Origin: JADGOV01 sp040002735
GTDB taxonomy: Bacteria > Actinomycetota > Actinomycetes > JADGOV01
Assembly: GCA_040002735.1 (NCBI GenBank)
Contig: JBDUDX010000134.1
Location: 1 to 7,128, forward strand
DNA length: 7,128 nt
Direction: 5' to 3'
Shown: positions 1 to 6,172 of the stretch, one piece after another
Numbering within the stretch: the first letter of the stretch is position 1
How the letters are laid out: every line of letters begins with the position of its first letter
Notes under the pieces: model-generated
Database searches by the model: none
Told to the model about the DNA's origin: nothing
The model's input: the letters and a program-made list of their open reading frames with translations, nothing else
Program-made: the position numbers and the translations under genes

Positions 1-1181
1 ACGCGATGGCCGGCCCGACCCCGATCTCCGCCCTGATCCACGCGGCCACCATGGTTGCTGCCGGGGTGTACGTGATCGCCCGGCTGTTCCCGCTCTACCT
101 GGCGAGCCCGGCCACCCTTGACGTCCTCGCCGTGCTGGCCGCGATCACCATGGTGCTCGGCGCGCTTGCCGCCCTCGCCCAGGACGAACTCAAGCGGGTG
201 CTGGCGTACTCCACCATCAGCCAGCTCGCGTACATGGTGGGCGGGCTGGCGGTGGGCGGGTACGCGGCCGGCGTGTTCCACCTGGTGACCCACGCCGCGT
301 TCAAGGCGCTGCTCTTCCTCTGCGCGGGTGCGGTGATCTATGCGGTCGGTACCAACCTGATGAGCGAGATGGGTGGCCTGCGGCGGCGAATGCCGGTCAC
401 GTTCGCCTGCACCACGATCGGGCTGGCGGCGCTCGCCGGCCTACCGCCGTTCGCTGGCTTCTTCTCCAAGGATGCGGTGCTGAGCGCGGCGCACCACGAG
501 GGTGGCTTCGCCGGGTGGTTGGTCTTCGGCGCCGGCCTGCTCACCGTGCTGCTCACCGCCGGGTACGTCACCCGGCTCTGGCTGCGCACATTCTTCGGCC
601 CGCCGTCCGCCGCTCAGGTGGACGACCCGCCGGCGGTCATGCGGATCCCACTGCTGGTGCTCGCGGTACCGGCCCTGCTGCTCGGCTTCGCCGGCCCCAG
701 GCTGGCCGACTACCTCGGCGGGCCGCGGCCTGGCGACTTCGGCTGGTTCTCCTACACCCCGCTGGACGCGACGGTGCCCGGACTGGCGCCGCAGTCGGTC
801 AGCCCGGAGATCGGCACCGCCCTGGGCACTACCGCGCTGGCGCTGATCGGCGTCGGGGTGATGCTCGCGCTCTGGTGGCGGGATCCGACCCGGGACCCGA
901 TCCACCTGCTCGCCGCCGGGCCACGGCGCGCGCTGGAACGGGCGTTCTACCTCGACGAGTTGTACGACGCCACGCTGGTACGGCCGCTGCCGCAGCTCGC
1001 TCGTGCGGTCCTGAGAGTCGATGAGGTGGCGGTCGACGGCGCGGTCGACGGCTCCGGCCGGGCAGCCCGAACCCTCGGCGGCGGCATCCGCCGGCTGCAG
1101 AACGGCAACGTTCAGCTGTACGCCACCGGGCTGATTACCGGCGTGGTCGCGCTCGCCGTCGCCGTGGCGGTGCTGGCGTGA
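1..1181 (+). CDS. nuoL: NADH-quinone oxidoreductase subunit L, 3' part only (partial CDS)
   Basis: This is the C-terminal part of the largest antiporter-like subunit of complex I, an integral membrane proton-channel protein. The frame is already open at position 3, and the visible protein starts inside the family motif DAMAGPTPISALIHAATM. Roughly 240 N-terminal residues, compared with E. coli NuoL (613 aa), therefore lie upstream of the window. Counting from the Met at position 6, the visible markers are DELKRVLAYS (60-69), the two channel histidines in FHLVTHAAFK (92 and 96), and the channel lysine in FAGFFSKD (K155, equivalent to E. coli K399). Near the C-terminus, FYLDELYD (314-321) precedes the segment expected to form the long lateral helix HL. 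A last membrane segment follows at about 372-391. The TGA stop overlaps the GTG start of nuoM by 4 bases, which suggests translational coupling within the nuo operon. Nothing looks broken. Confidence 0.97.
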   Translation, partial: AMAGPTPISALIHAATMVAAGVYVIARLFPLYLASPATLDVLAVLAAITMVLGALAALAQDELKRVLAYSTISQLAYMVGGLAVGGYAAGVFHLVTHAAFKALLFLCAGAVIYAVGTNLMSEMGGLRRRMPVTFACTTIGLAALAGLPPFAGFFSKDAVLSAAHHEGGFAGWLVFGAGLLTVLLTAGYVTRLWLRTFFGPPSAAQVDDPPAVMRIPLLVLAVPALLLGFAGPRLADYLGGPRPGDFGWFSYTPLDATVPGLAPQSVSPEIGTALGTTALALIGVGVMLALWWRDPTRDPIHLLAAGPRRALERAFYLDELYDATLVRPLPQLARAVLRVDEVAVDGAVDGSGRAARTLGGGIRRLQNGNVQLYATGLITGVVALAVAVAVLA

Positions 1182-2650
1182 GTACGCTGTTGATCGCGAT
1201 ACCGCTCGCCGGTTGCCTACTCGTCGCGCTGGCTCCGGAGCGGCTCGCCCGCGCGCTCGGGGTAGCGGTCACCGGTGTGCTGCTCGTGCTTGCCCTGGTG
1301 ATGGTGGCCCGCTACCGCCTGGGCGGCGGGATCCAGTACGAGACCGACGTCGCCTGGATTCCCGGCGTGGACGCCCGGTTCCACCTCGGCGTGGACGGCA
1401 TCAGCCTGCCGCTGGTTGTGCTCACCGCGCTGCTCTCATTCCTCTGCGCGGTCTACACGCTGCACGCGCTGCCCGAGCCCGGGCGGCCGCGGGCGTTCAC
1501 GTCCCTGCTCCTGGCGCTCGAGGTCGGCATGCTCGGCACGTTCCTCGCCCTCGATCTGCTGCTGTTCTTCGTGTTCTTCGAGGTCGTACTGATCCCGATG
1601 TACTTCCTGATCGGCACCTGGGGCGGCGGCAACCGGCGCTACGCGAGTACCAAGTTCATCCTCTACACGCTGCTGGGCTCCGCGGTCATGCTGCTCGGCC
1701 TGCTCGGCATTTACGCCGCCACCGGCACGCTGGACATGGTGGCGCTGTCCGCGGACCACGGCGCCGGCATCAGCCGCGGCGTCCAGATCCTCTGCTTCCT
1801 CGCGCTGTTCGTCGGCTTCGGGGTCAAGGCGCCGATGTGGCCGCTGCACACCTGGCTGCCGGATGCGCACACCGAGGCGCCGACCGTCGGCTCGGTGCTG
1901 CTCGCCGGCGTCCTGCTCAAGATGGGCACGTACGGCCTGGTTCGGATCGGGCTCCCGATCCTGCCCGGAGGCGCTCTGGTGCTCGCGCCGGCGCTCGGCG
2001 TGCTCGCGGTGATCGGAATCTGCTACGGCGCGCTGTGCTGCCTGGCCCAGCGGGACCTCAAACGGCTGGTGGCGTACTCCAGCGTCGGGCACATGGGTTT
2101 CGTGCTGCTCGGCATCGCCACCCTGACTCCGATCGGCGTCAACGCCGCGCTGTTCGCCAACCTGGCCCACGGCGTGATCACCGGCCTGCTGTTCTTTCTC
2201 GCCGGGTCGATCAAGGAGCGGTACGGCACGGCGGACCTCGACGTACTGGGCGGCGGGCTGGCGACCAAGTTCCCGGCGCTGGGCGGCCTGCTGGCCTTCG
2301 CGGCGATCGCCAGCCTCGGACTCCCCGGGCTCGCCGGCTTCTGGGGCGAGATGCTTGCCATGCTCGGCGCGTACCGGCCGGCCGCCGACCTCAACCGGCC
2401 GCTGTTCGTGACCTTGATGGTGCTCGCCGGGATCGGCACCGTGCTGGCGGCGGCGTACTTCCTGGTTCTGCTCCGCCGGCTCAACGCCGGGGCCGTGGCT
2501 CCGCGGTGGCGGGACATCGCGTACGCCGACCTGGGCGCGCTGGAGCTGGCCATCGCCGCGCTGCTGCTGGTCCTGACGCTGGCGTTGGGGCTGTATCCGC
2601 GGCTGGTGCTGGGGATCACCGACCCAGCGGTGCGGGCTGTGTTCGGGTGA
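1178..2650 (+). CDS. nuoM: NADH-quinone oxidoreductase subunit M
   Basis: This is an antiporter-like proton-channel subunit of respiratory complex I in the cytoplasmic membrane. It has 490 aa, close to the E. coli length, and hydrophobic segments throughout, consistent with the 14 helices known for the family. Key family residues are present: E135 in FEVVLIPMYF (E. coli E144), K217 and W226 in GVKAPMWPLHTWLPDAH (E. coli K234 and W243), K248 in LLKMGTYGL (E. coli K265), LKRLVAYSSVGHMGF at 294-308, H331, and E391 in GFWGE (E. coli E407). The GTG start at 1178 is chosen because it overlaps the nuoL stop as GTGA and gives a normal family N-terminus. No strong Shine-Dalgarno is visible, so translation is probably coupled to nuoL. 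The gene likewise overlaps nuoN by 4 bases. Identification rests on the motifs and on gene order L-M-N. Confidence 0.98.
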   Translation: MSTLLIAIPLAGCLLVALAPERLARALGVAVTGVLLVLALVMVARYRLGGGIQYETDVAWIPGVDARFHLGVDGISLPLVVLTALLSFLCAVYTLHALPEPGRPRAFTSLLLALEVGMLGTFLALDLLLFFVFFEVVLIPMYFLIGTWGGGNRRYASTKFILYTLLGSAVMLLGLLGIYAATGTLDMVALSADHGAGISRGVQILCFLALFVGFGVKAPMWPLHTWLPDAHTEAPTVGSVLLAGVLLKMGTYGLVRIGLPILPGGALVLAPALGVLAVIGICYGALCCLAQRDLKRLVAYSSVGHMGFVLLGIATLTPIGVNAALFANLAHGVITGLLFFLAGSIKERYGTADLDVLGGGLATKFPALGGLLAFAAIASLGLPGLAGFWGEMLAMLGAYRPAADLNRPLFVTLMVLAGIGTVLAAAYFLVLLRRLNAGAVAPRWRDIAYADLGALELAIAALLLVLTLALGLYPRLVLGITDPAVRAVFG

Positions 2651-4077
2651 GCTACGCGCAGGGCATCGACTACGCGGCGATCGCGCCGCCGGTGGTGGTA
2701 GCCGTCGGGGCCGCCGGAACGTTGCTTCTCGACCTGGCTACCCCACGGGCCCGACGACTGCTTCCGGTGCTGGCGATCGGCACGTTCCTGGCGGCGTTCG
2801 CCGCCCTGGCCCTCTCCGTCGCCGCGGACTCCCGCCGGGGGACCTTCTGCACCGGTACACGCTGCAGTTACGCTGTCGACGACTTCACGATCTTCCTCCA
2901 GGCGTTCTTCTGCTTGGTCGGCGTAGTGATCGTGCTGCTCTGCGCGTCGACCGTCGAGCAGGACCGGATGCCAGCCGGGGAGTTCTTCTTTCTGCTGCTC
3001 ACCTCCTTCGCCGGCATGCTCACCCTCGCCGGGGCGCGAGACCTGCTCGTCCTGCTGCTGGCGCTGGAAGTGGTCACTCTTCCGGCGCTCGTGCTGGTGG
3101 GACTGCGCCGGGCCGACCCGCGGGCATCGGAGGCGGCGCTGAAGTTCTTCCTGATCTCGGTGATGTCCACCGCCATCACCGTGTACGGGATGAGCCTGCT
3201 GTACGGGGTGACCGGCGGCCTGCAGCTCGGCGCGATCTCCGCCGGCCTGGCCCGCGGGCCGAACTCCCCGGTGGCCGCGGCCGCGGTGCTGCTGGTGGTC
3301 GCCGGCTTCGCGTTCAAGGTGGCGGCGGTGCCGTTCCACGGCTGGGCGCCGGACACCTACCAGGGCGCGTCCGTTCCGGTCGCCGCGTACCTGTCGGTGG
3401 CCTCGAAGGCGGCCGGCTTCGCGGGGCTGATCCTGGTACTCGATGCCTGCGCCGCGTACGCCGGCAGTTGGCGCCCGGTACTCGCCGTGCTGGCCGCGGC
3501 CACCATGACCGTCGGCAATCTCGCCGCGCTCCGGCAGCAGCACGTCATCCGGCTGCTCGCCTGGTCCTCGATCGCGCAGGCCGGCTACATCCTTCTACCG
3601 CTCGCCGTACCGGACGCCGGACCGGCACTGGCCTACCTCGGCGCGTACGCCGTGATGAACCTCGGGGCCTTCGGCTGCGCCGCTGCGGTCGCCGCCCGCC
3701 GTCCCCGGTCTGCGGTCGCCGACTATCGAGGGCTGTTCAGCGATTCCCCCCTGCTGGCGCTCGCGCTGGCCTTCTTCCTCACCTGCCTCGCCGGGCTGCC
3801 GCCGGGGTTGATCGGGCTGATCGCCAAAGTGGTGGTGTTCCGCTCCGCCGTCACCGGAAATCTCGTCTGGCTTGCGGTGGTGATGGCGGTCAACACGGTG
3901 GTCGCGCTGTACTACTACGTACGCCTGGCTGCGGTGCTGTTCGAACCGGCAGCGGGCACCCAGCGGCTGACGGTCCCGGCTCCGGTCGCCGCCGCCGTCG
4001 CGATGGCGGCCGCAGCGGCGGTGGCCCTCGGCTTCTGGCCGCAGGCCCTGCTCGGCGTGGTGCCGGGGCTGGGCTGA
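2647..4077 (+). CDS. nuoN: NADH-quinone oxidoreductase subunit N
   Basis: This is the third antiporter-like proton-channel subunit of complex I and the last gene of the nuo operon. The start is GTG at 2647, overlapping the nuoM TGA (GTGA), and gives 476 aa, close to E. coli NuoN (485 aa). The same frame stays open far upstream, but there it overlaps nuoM out of frame and is not NuoN-like. Family residues visible: E141 in LALEVVTLPALVLVG (E. coli E133), K224 in FAFKVAAVPFHGWAPDTYQG (E. coli K217), K254 in VASKAAGF (E. coli K247), LLAWSSIAQAGY (303-314) and K394 in GLIGLIAKVVVF (E. coli K395). Two cysteines (C68 and C73) lie in the loop before the DDFT segment and could form an extracytoplasmic disulfide; this is an inference. 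The stop lies in a CTGAG tandem triplet. No break or missing key residue is seen. Confidence 0.98.
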   Translation: MSYAQGIDYAAIAPPVVVAVGAAGTLLLDLATPRARRLLPVLAIGTFLAAFAALALSVAADSRRGTFCTGTRCSYAVDDFTIFLQAFFCLVGVVIVLLCASTVEQDRMPAGEFFFLLLTSFAGMLTLAGARDLLVLLLALEVVTLPALVLVGLRRADPRASEAALKFFLISVMSTAITVYGMSLLYGVTGGLQLGAISAGLARGPNSPVAAAAVLLVVAGFAFKVAAVPFHGWAPDTYQGASVPVAAYLSVASKAAGFAGLILVLDACAAYAGSWRPVLAVLAAATMTVGNLAALRQQHVIRLLAWSSIAQAGYILLPLAVPDAGPALAYLGAYAVMNLGAFGCAAAVAARRPRSAVADYRGLFSDSPLLALALAFFLTCLAGLPPGLIGLIAKVVVFRSAVTGNLVWLAVVMAVNTVVALYYYVRLAAVLFEPAAGTQRLTVPAPVAAAVAMAAAAAVALGFWPQALLGVVPGLG

Positions 4078-4088
4078 GCTGAGCTGAG
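4074..4088 (+). repeat. CTGAG x3 tandem repeat giving stops in all three forward frames
   Basis: Three perfect tandem copies of CTGAG carry TGA at 4075-4077 (the nuoN stop), 4080-4082 and 4085-4087. Because the unit is 5 bases long, the three TGAs fall in the three different forward frames. The repeat is seen directly; any role as a fail-safe stop is an inference. Confidence 0.85.
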
Positions 4089-4090
4089 CG

Positions 4091-4128
4091 GTTCCCGTTG
4101 TGGAACATCAGCGGTGCTCTGACACCGC
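4091..4128. terminator. Two adjacent small hairpins between convergent nuoN and yajQ (possible terminator)
   Basis: GTTCC (4091-4095) pairs with GGAAC (4102-4106) across a 6-base loop. GCGGTG (4111-4116) pairs perfectly with CACCGC (4123-4128) across a 6-base loop and is followed shortly by TTT at 4133-4135. The position just after the nuo operon and facing the end of yajQ suits transcription termination. The stems are short and there is no real U-tract, so confidence is limited. Confidence 0.4.
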
Positions 4129-4150
4129 CGCGTTTCCCCAACCCACGCCG

Positions 4151-4198
4151 GGCAGCGGCTCGAGCGGCCAAAGTCGGTTCCAGTCCCACCGGCTCAGC
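4151..4198 (+). pseudogene. Degenerate tRNA-Tyr-like remnant
   Basis: This stretch resembles the intact tRNA-Tyr of the same window, in the same orientation. Positions 4151-4173 match the tRNA-Tyr 5' part (4769-4792) at about 19 of 24 alignment columns with one gap: GGCAG at the acceptor 5' end, then 12 of 13 bases of CGAGCGGCCAAAG in the D-arm. The ten bases 4189-4198 (CCGGCTCAGC) are identical to 4812-4821 of the tRNA variable region. The anticodon loop between them is not preserved. An alternative reading of 4173-4189 is a T-arm with two changes (loop TTCCAGT, four of five stem pairs). Either way no complete cloverleaf can form, so it is not a working tRNA. It abuts the end of yajQ. The alignment was made by eye; chance similarity in GC-rich DNA is not excluded. 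Confidence 0.5.
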
Positions 4199-4685
4199 GG
4201 TAGTTGACGAACTGCAGCGGTACGTCGAAGTCGGCTTCCTTCAGCAGCGCGATGACCGCCTGAAGGTCGTCCCGCTTCTTGCCGCTGACCCGCAGTTGGT
4301 CGCCCTGGATCTGTGCTTGAACACCCTTCGGGCCGTCGGCCCGGATCTTCTTGGCGATGACCTTGGCCTTGTCGTCGGCGATGCCCTGCTGGATGCGTAC
4401 CGTCATTCGGGACGTGCCGCCCGAGGCAGCCTGCGGATCACCGTGGTCCAGCACCTTGAGCGATACGCCCCGCTTGATCAGCCGCTCCTTGAAGACGTCG
4501 AGTACCGCCTTCACCCGTTCCTCGCTGTTCGCCTTGATCTCGATCGTTTCGCCCGACCAACTGATCGAGGCGCCGACACCCTTGAAGTCGAAGCGCTGCG
4601 AGACCTCCTTGGACGCCTGGTTGAGAGCGTTGTCGACCTCTTGGTGATCGACTTTGCTGACGACATCGAACGAGGGATCTGCCAT
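4194..4685 (-). CDS. yajQ: YajQ family (UPF0234) nucleotide-binding protein
   Basis: This is a 163-aa cytoplasmic protein of the YajQ family. Family members bind nucleotides or RNA, and a Xanthomonas member is reported to bind cyclic di-GMP and act as a regulator; the role here is unknown. Visible family features are the N-terminus MADPSFDVVSKVDHQEVDNA, the block SQRFDFKGV (about 29-37), the central LIKRGVSLKVLD, AKVIAKKIRADGPKGVQAQIQGDQLRVSGKKRDDLQ-type segments in the second half, and the C-terminus DVPLQFVNYR. The ATG at 4685 is chosen because it gives exactly the family N-terminus and has GGAGG (complement of 4691-4695) five bases upstream; the frame remains open farther upstream but that extension runs antisense to tRNA-Tyr. 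The gene converges on nuoN and is divergent from tRNA-Tyr, with 83 bases between start and tRNA. Length and motifs are complete. Confidence 0.97.
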   Translation of the reverse strand: MADPSFDVVSKVDHQEVDNALNQASKEVSQRFDFKGVGASISWSGETIEIKANSEERVKAVLDVFKERLIKRGVSLKVLDHGDPQAASGGTSRMTVRIQQGIADDKAKVIAKKIRADGPKGVQAQIQGDQLRVSGKKRDDLQAVIALLKEADFDVPLQFVNYR

Positions 4686-4751
4686 CTCTGCCTCCACGAG
4701 GGTTGACCGACCGGCGCCGCTGGGCGGAGCGAGCCTGCCGGCGGTGTCGGT

Positions 4752-4757
4752 TATCCT
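4752..4757 (+). promoter_or_regulatory. Possible -10 element (TATCCT) for tRNA-Tyr
   Basis: TATCCT lies 11 bases before the tRNA-Tyr 5' end, and its TAnnnT form suits an actinobacterial housekeeping -10. No good -35 hexamer is seen at 16-19 bases upstream; the TTGACC at 4703-4708 is too far away. Placement is the main support. Confidence 0.3.
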
Positions 4758-4768
4758 CAGTACCGCAT

Positions 4769-4853
4769 GGCAGGTTGCCCGAGTGGCCAAAGGGAGCGGT
4801 CTGTAAAACCGCCGGCTCAGCCTACGTTGGTTCGAACCCAACACCTGCCACCA
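4769..4853 (+). tRNA. tRNA-Tyr(GTA)
   Basis: A full class II cloverleaf can be drawn. The acceptor stem GGCAGGT (4769-4775) pairs with ACCTGCC (4843-4849), the D-arm is CCC...GGG, and the anticodon stem is GCGGT/ACCGC (4796-4800 and 4808-4812). The loop CTGTAAA has anticodon GTA at 4803-4805. A variable arm of about 13 bases (4813-4825) contains the small stem GGC/GCC. The T-arm is GTTGG/CCAAC around TTCGAAC (4826-4842). The discriminator is A4850 and CCA is encoded (4851-4853). It reads tyrosine codons. The orthologous gene type is the integration site of SLP1 in Streptomyces coelicolor, so the DNA downstream is a plausible insertion hotspot. Confidence 0.98.
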
Positions 4854-4923
4854 ACCCTCGACCACGATCGTTGCTGCCTGACGGAAGAGCCCATGGGCGG
4901 CGTCGGGTCGGCCGGGCCTGACC

Positions 4924-4962
4924 GCTGTTCCAGCGATTTGCCGGGGAGTTCCAGGGAACAGC
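4924..4962 (+). repeat. Inverted repeats with two alternative pairings before the small ORF
   Basis: GCTGTTCC (4924-4931) is the exact reverse complement of GGAACAGC (4955-4962). A second GTTCC (4948-4952) competes for the same GGAAC arm (4955-4959) across only two bases. An RNA through this stretch could pair the right arm with one or other left arm. The right arm covers AGGGA (4953-4957), the only ribosome-binding-like sequence before the ATG at 4969. It could equally be the end of the tRNA-Tyr transcript. The repeats are seen; the function is an inference. Confidence 0.45.
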
Positions 4963-4968
4963 AGTCGC

Positions 4969-5106
4969 ATGTGGTGGGTCATTCTTGTGATAGCCGTCAT
5001 CGCCTTGCTGCTGGCCCTGCGATGGAAGAACCTGAAGGTCTTGCTGATGCCGAGCAGCCGACTGGAGGGTCAGGTTCGCCGCGGTCGCGGCCGGCTCAGG
5101 CGATAG
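4969..5106 (+). CDS. Predicted small single-pass membrane protein (45 aa)
   Basis: This short reading frame starts with ATG at 4969 and ends with TAG at 5104-5106. I do not recognise a family. Residues 1-17 (MWWVILVIAVIALLLAL) form an ideal membrane helix. They are followed by RWKNLKVLLMPSS and a strongly basic tail from about residue 31 to 45 that contains RRGRGRLRR. By the positive-inside rule the tail should face the cytoplasm. About 36 of 45 sense codons end in G or C, fitting a translated GC-rich gene, although random DNA here would also score high. AGGGA at 4953-4957 is 11 bases before the ATG, a weak and rather distant ribosome-binding site. It lies between tRNA-Tyr and the propeller gene, with 85 bases before the latter's start. 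A link between the two is possible but unproven. Confidence 0.45.
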   Translation: MWWVILVIAVIALLLALRWKNLKVLLMPSSRLEGQVRRGRGRLRR

Positions 5107-5125
5107 CCGCAATCCCGGCGATCAC

Positions 5126-5154
5126 TGGACAGACGCGTCTCTGTCCCACATATT
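5126..5154 (+). promoter_or_regulatory. Putative promoter of the propeller gene with overlapping palindromic operator
   Basis: TGGACA (5126-5131, one change from TTGACA) is followed after exactly 17 bases by CATATT (5149-5154, four of six matches to TATAAT). The start of transcription would be near 5161, about 30 bases before the ATG. The inverted repeat GGACAGA (5127-5133) / TCTGTCC (5140-5146) overlaps the -35 element and spacer. Its centre includes the perfect ten-base palindrome AGACGCGTCT (5131-5140). Such a placement is typical of a repressor-binding site. The repeat is seen; promoter and operator roles are inferred. Confidence 0.4.
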
Positions 5155-5176
5155 CGGGGATCGATAGAAACCCCGA
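5154..5176 (+). promoter_or_regulatory. Leader hairpin just upstream of the propeller gene RBS
   Basis: TCGGGG (5154-5159) pairs perfectly with CCCCGA (5171-5176) around an 11-base AT-richer loop (ATCGATAGAAA). It ends four bases before the ribosome-binding site GAAGGA (5181-5186). It could influence translation or be a second protein-binding site. No known riboswitch class is recognised. Confidence 0.35.
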
Positions 5177-5191
5177 CGATGAAGGACACCG

Positions 5192-6172
5192 ATGACCCCA
5201 CGGAATGCTGGTCTGCTGCGGCGACGGTCAAGCGCTCGCCGCGGCGCCGCTGCGGTGACCACGGGCATGAGCCTGATCGCCCTCGCGGCCCTGACACCGA
5301 CTGTTGCCGAAGCGGCAAGCGGTGCAGGCGACTCGAAGGTAACCGTGGGGAGCCCGGCCGACCAGTTCCCCCGCAATAAGGCCAACGAGCCGGCGGTGGC
5401 GATCGCGATGGATGCCGCGCATCCCACAGTGCTCGCCGCGGGGGCGAATGAGGAGATCGACAACGCACCTTGCAAGAGTTCGGACTGCTCGTTCACCCCG
5501 GGGGTTGGGGACAGCGGCATCTACTTCTCCCTCGACGGCGGCCAGTCGTGGACACAACCGACCTACCGGGGCTGGTCGGCTCGGACAGGTGCGGCCAAGG
5601 TCGGGCCCATTGGTACCGTGCCCGGCTTCTACCAGGCTGGGCTGGTCTCAGATGGCGACCCCGCGCTTGCCTTCGGTCCGCGCAAGGGGCCGGGCGGGTT
5701 CTCCTGGGCCAACGGTTCCCGGCTCTACTACGCCACGCTGGCGTCGAACTTCGCCGGCACCAAGCCGATCAAGGGCTTGGAAGCCATCGCGGTGTCCCGC
5801 ACCGACGATGTTCAGGCAGCCGCAGCCGGTGACGTCTCAGCGTGGAAGCGCCCAGTGATCGCGTCGCACAAGATCGGGGTCAACACCTTCAACGACAAGG
5901 AGGCGCTCTGGGTCGACGACGCCGCAACCAGCCATCACTTCGGCACCGCGTACGCCTGCTGGACCTCTTTCCGTGGCCCGACGCAGTCCGGCGCCCCCGT
6001 CCAGCTGGCTCGCTCCACGGACGGTGGCGACACCTGGTCGGCGCCGGTACAGGTCGTTTACACCCGGTCCACCGTCTACACCGGCGCCTCGTTCTGCACG
6101 ATCCGAACGGACAGCCGCGGTGCGGTCTACGTCGGGTACCAGAACGGCATCCGGGCCGGGCACGCGCAGTAG
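5192..6172 (+). CDS. N-terminal fragment of the Asp-box propeller protein (326 aa)
   Basis: This is the product expected if translation stops at the TAG. It starts with ATG at 5192, five bases after GAAGGA. It contains the export signal, with predicted signal peptidase cleavage after A41, two Asp boxes (SLDGGQSW at 113-120 and STDGGDTW at 275-282), and four cysteines (C94, C99, C256, C302) that could form disulfides outside the cell. It ends in GHAQ, within the strand that should lead into the third Asp box, so a blade is left incomplete. An incomplete propeller is unlikely to fold stably. The basic residues RR at 16-17 before the hydrophobic stretch might suggest Tat export, but no full twin-arginine consensus is visible. 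Confidence 0.65.
   Translation: MTPRNAGLLRRRSSARRGAAAVTTGMSLIALAALTPTVAEAASGAGDSKVTVGSPADQFPRNKANEPAVAIAMDAAHPTVLAAGANEEIDNAPCKSSDCSFTPGVGDSGIYFSLDGGQSWTQPTYRGWSARTGAAKVGPIGTVPGFYQAGLVSDGDPALAFGPRKGPGGFSWANGSRLYYATLASNFAGTKPIKGLEAIAVSRTDDVQAAAAGDVSAWKRPVIASHKIGVNTFNDKEALWVDDAATSHHFGTAYACWTSFRGPTQSGAPVQLARSTDGGDTWSAPVQVVYTRSTVYTGASFCTIRTDSRGAVYVGYQNGIRAGHAQ

Noticed and set aside
1213..2646. Long open frame overlapping nuoM that continues into nuoN, as if it were one 954-residue protein
   Set aside because: The part over nuoM is out of frame, Arg/Ala/Pro-rich and unlike any complex I subunit. It is open only because GC-rich DNA has few stops. The real nuoN starts at the GTG at 2647.
2023..3543. 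506-codon frame on the - strand opposite nuoM and nuoN
   Set aside because: It lies antisense to two well-supported membrane genes, its composition is low-complexity and rich in Arg, Gln, Glu and Gly, and it has no recognisable domain.
4098..4706. 202-codon + strand frame opposite yajQ
   Set aside because: It is a shadow of yajQ, whose motifs and length are fully convincing on the other strand.
4822..5112. - strand frame ending in GVGFEPT
   Set aside because: The GFEPT ending is the antisense of a tRNA T-arm, another classic false gene.
4767..5195. + strand frame starting MAGCPSGQRERS
   Set aside because: Its start is the tRNA-Tyr gene itself read as protein, a well-known annotation artefact.
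6170..6172. TAG read as pyrrolysine or another recoded amino acid
   Set aside because: Nothing in the window supports recoding: no pyl genes, no visible recoding structure, and other genes here also use TAG as a normal stop (5104-5106 and 6947-6949).
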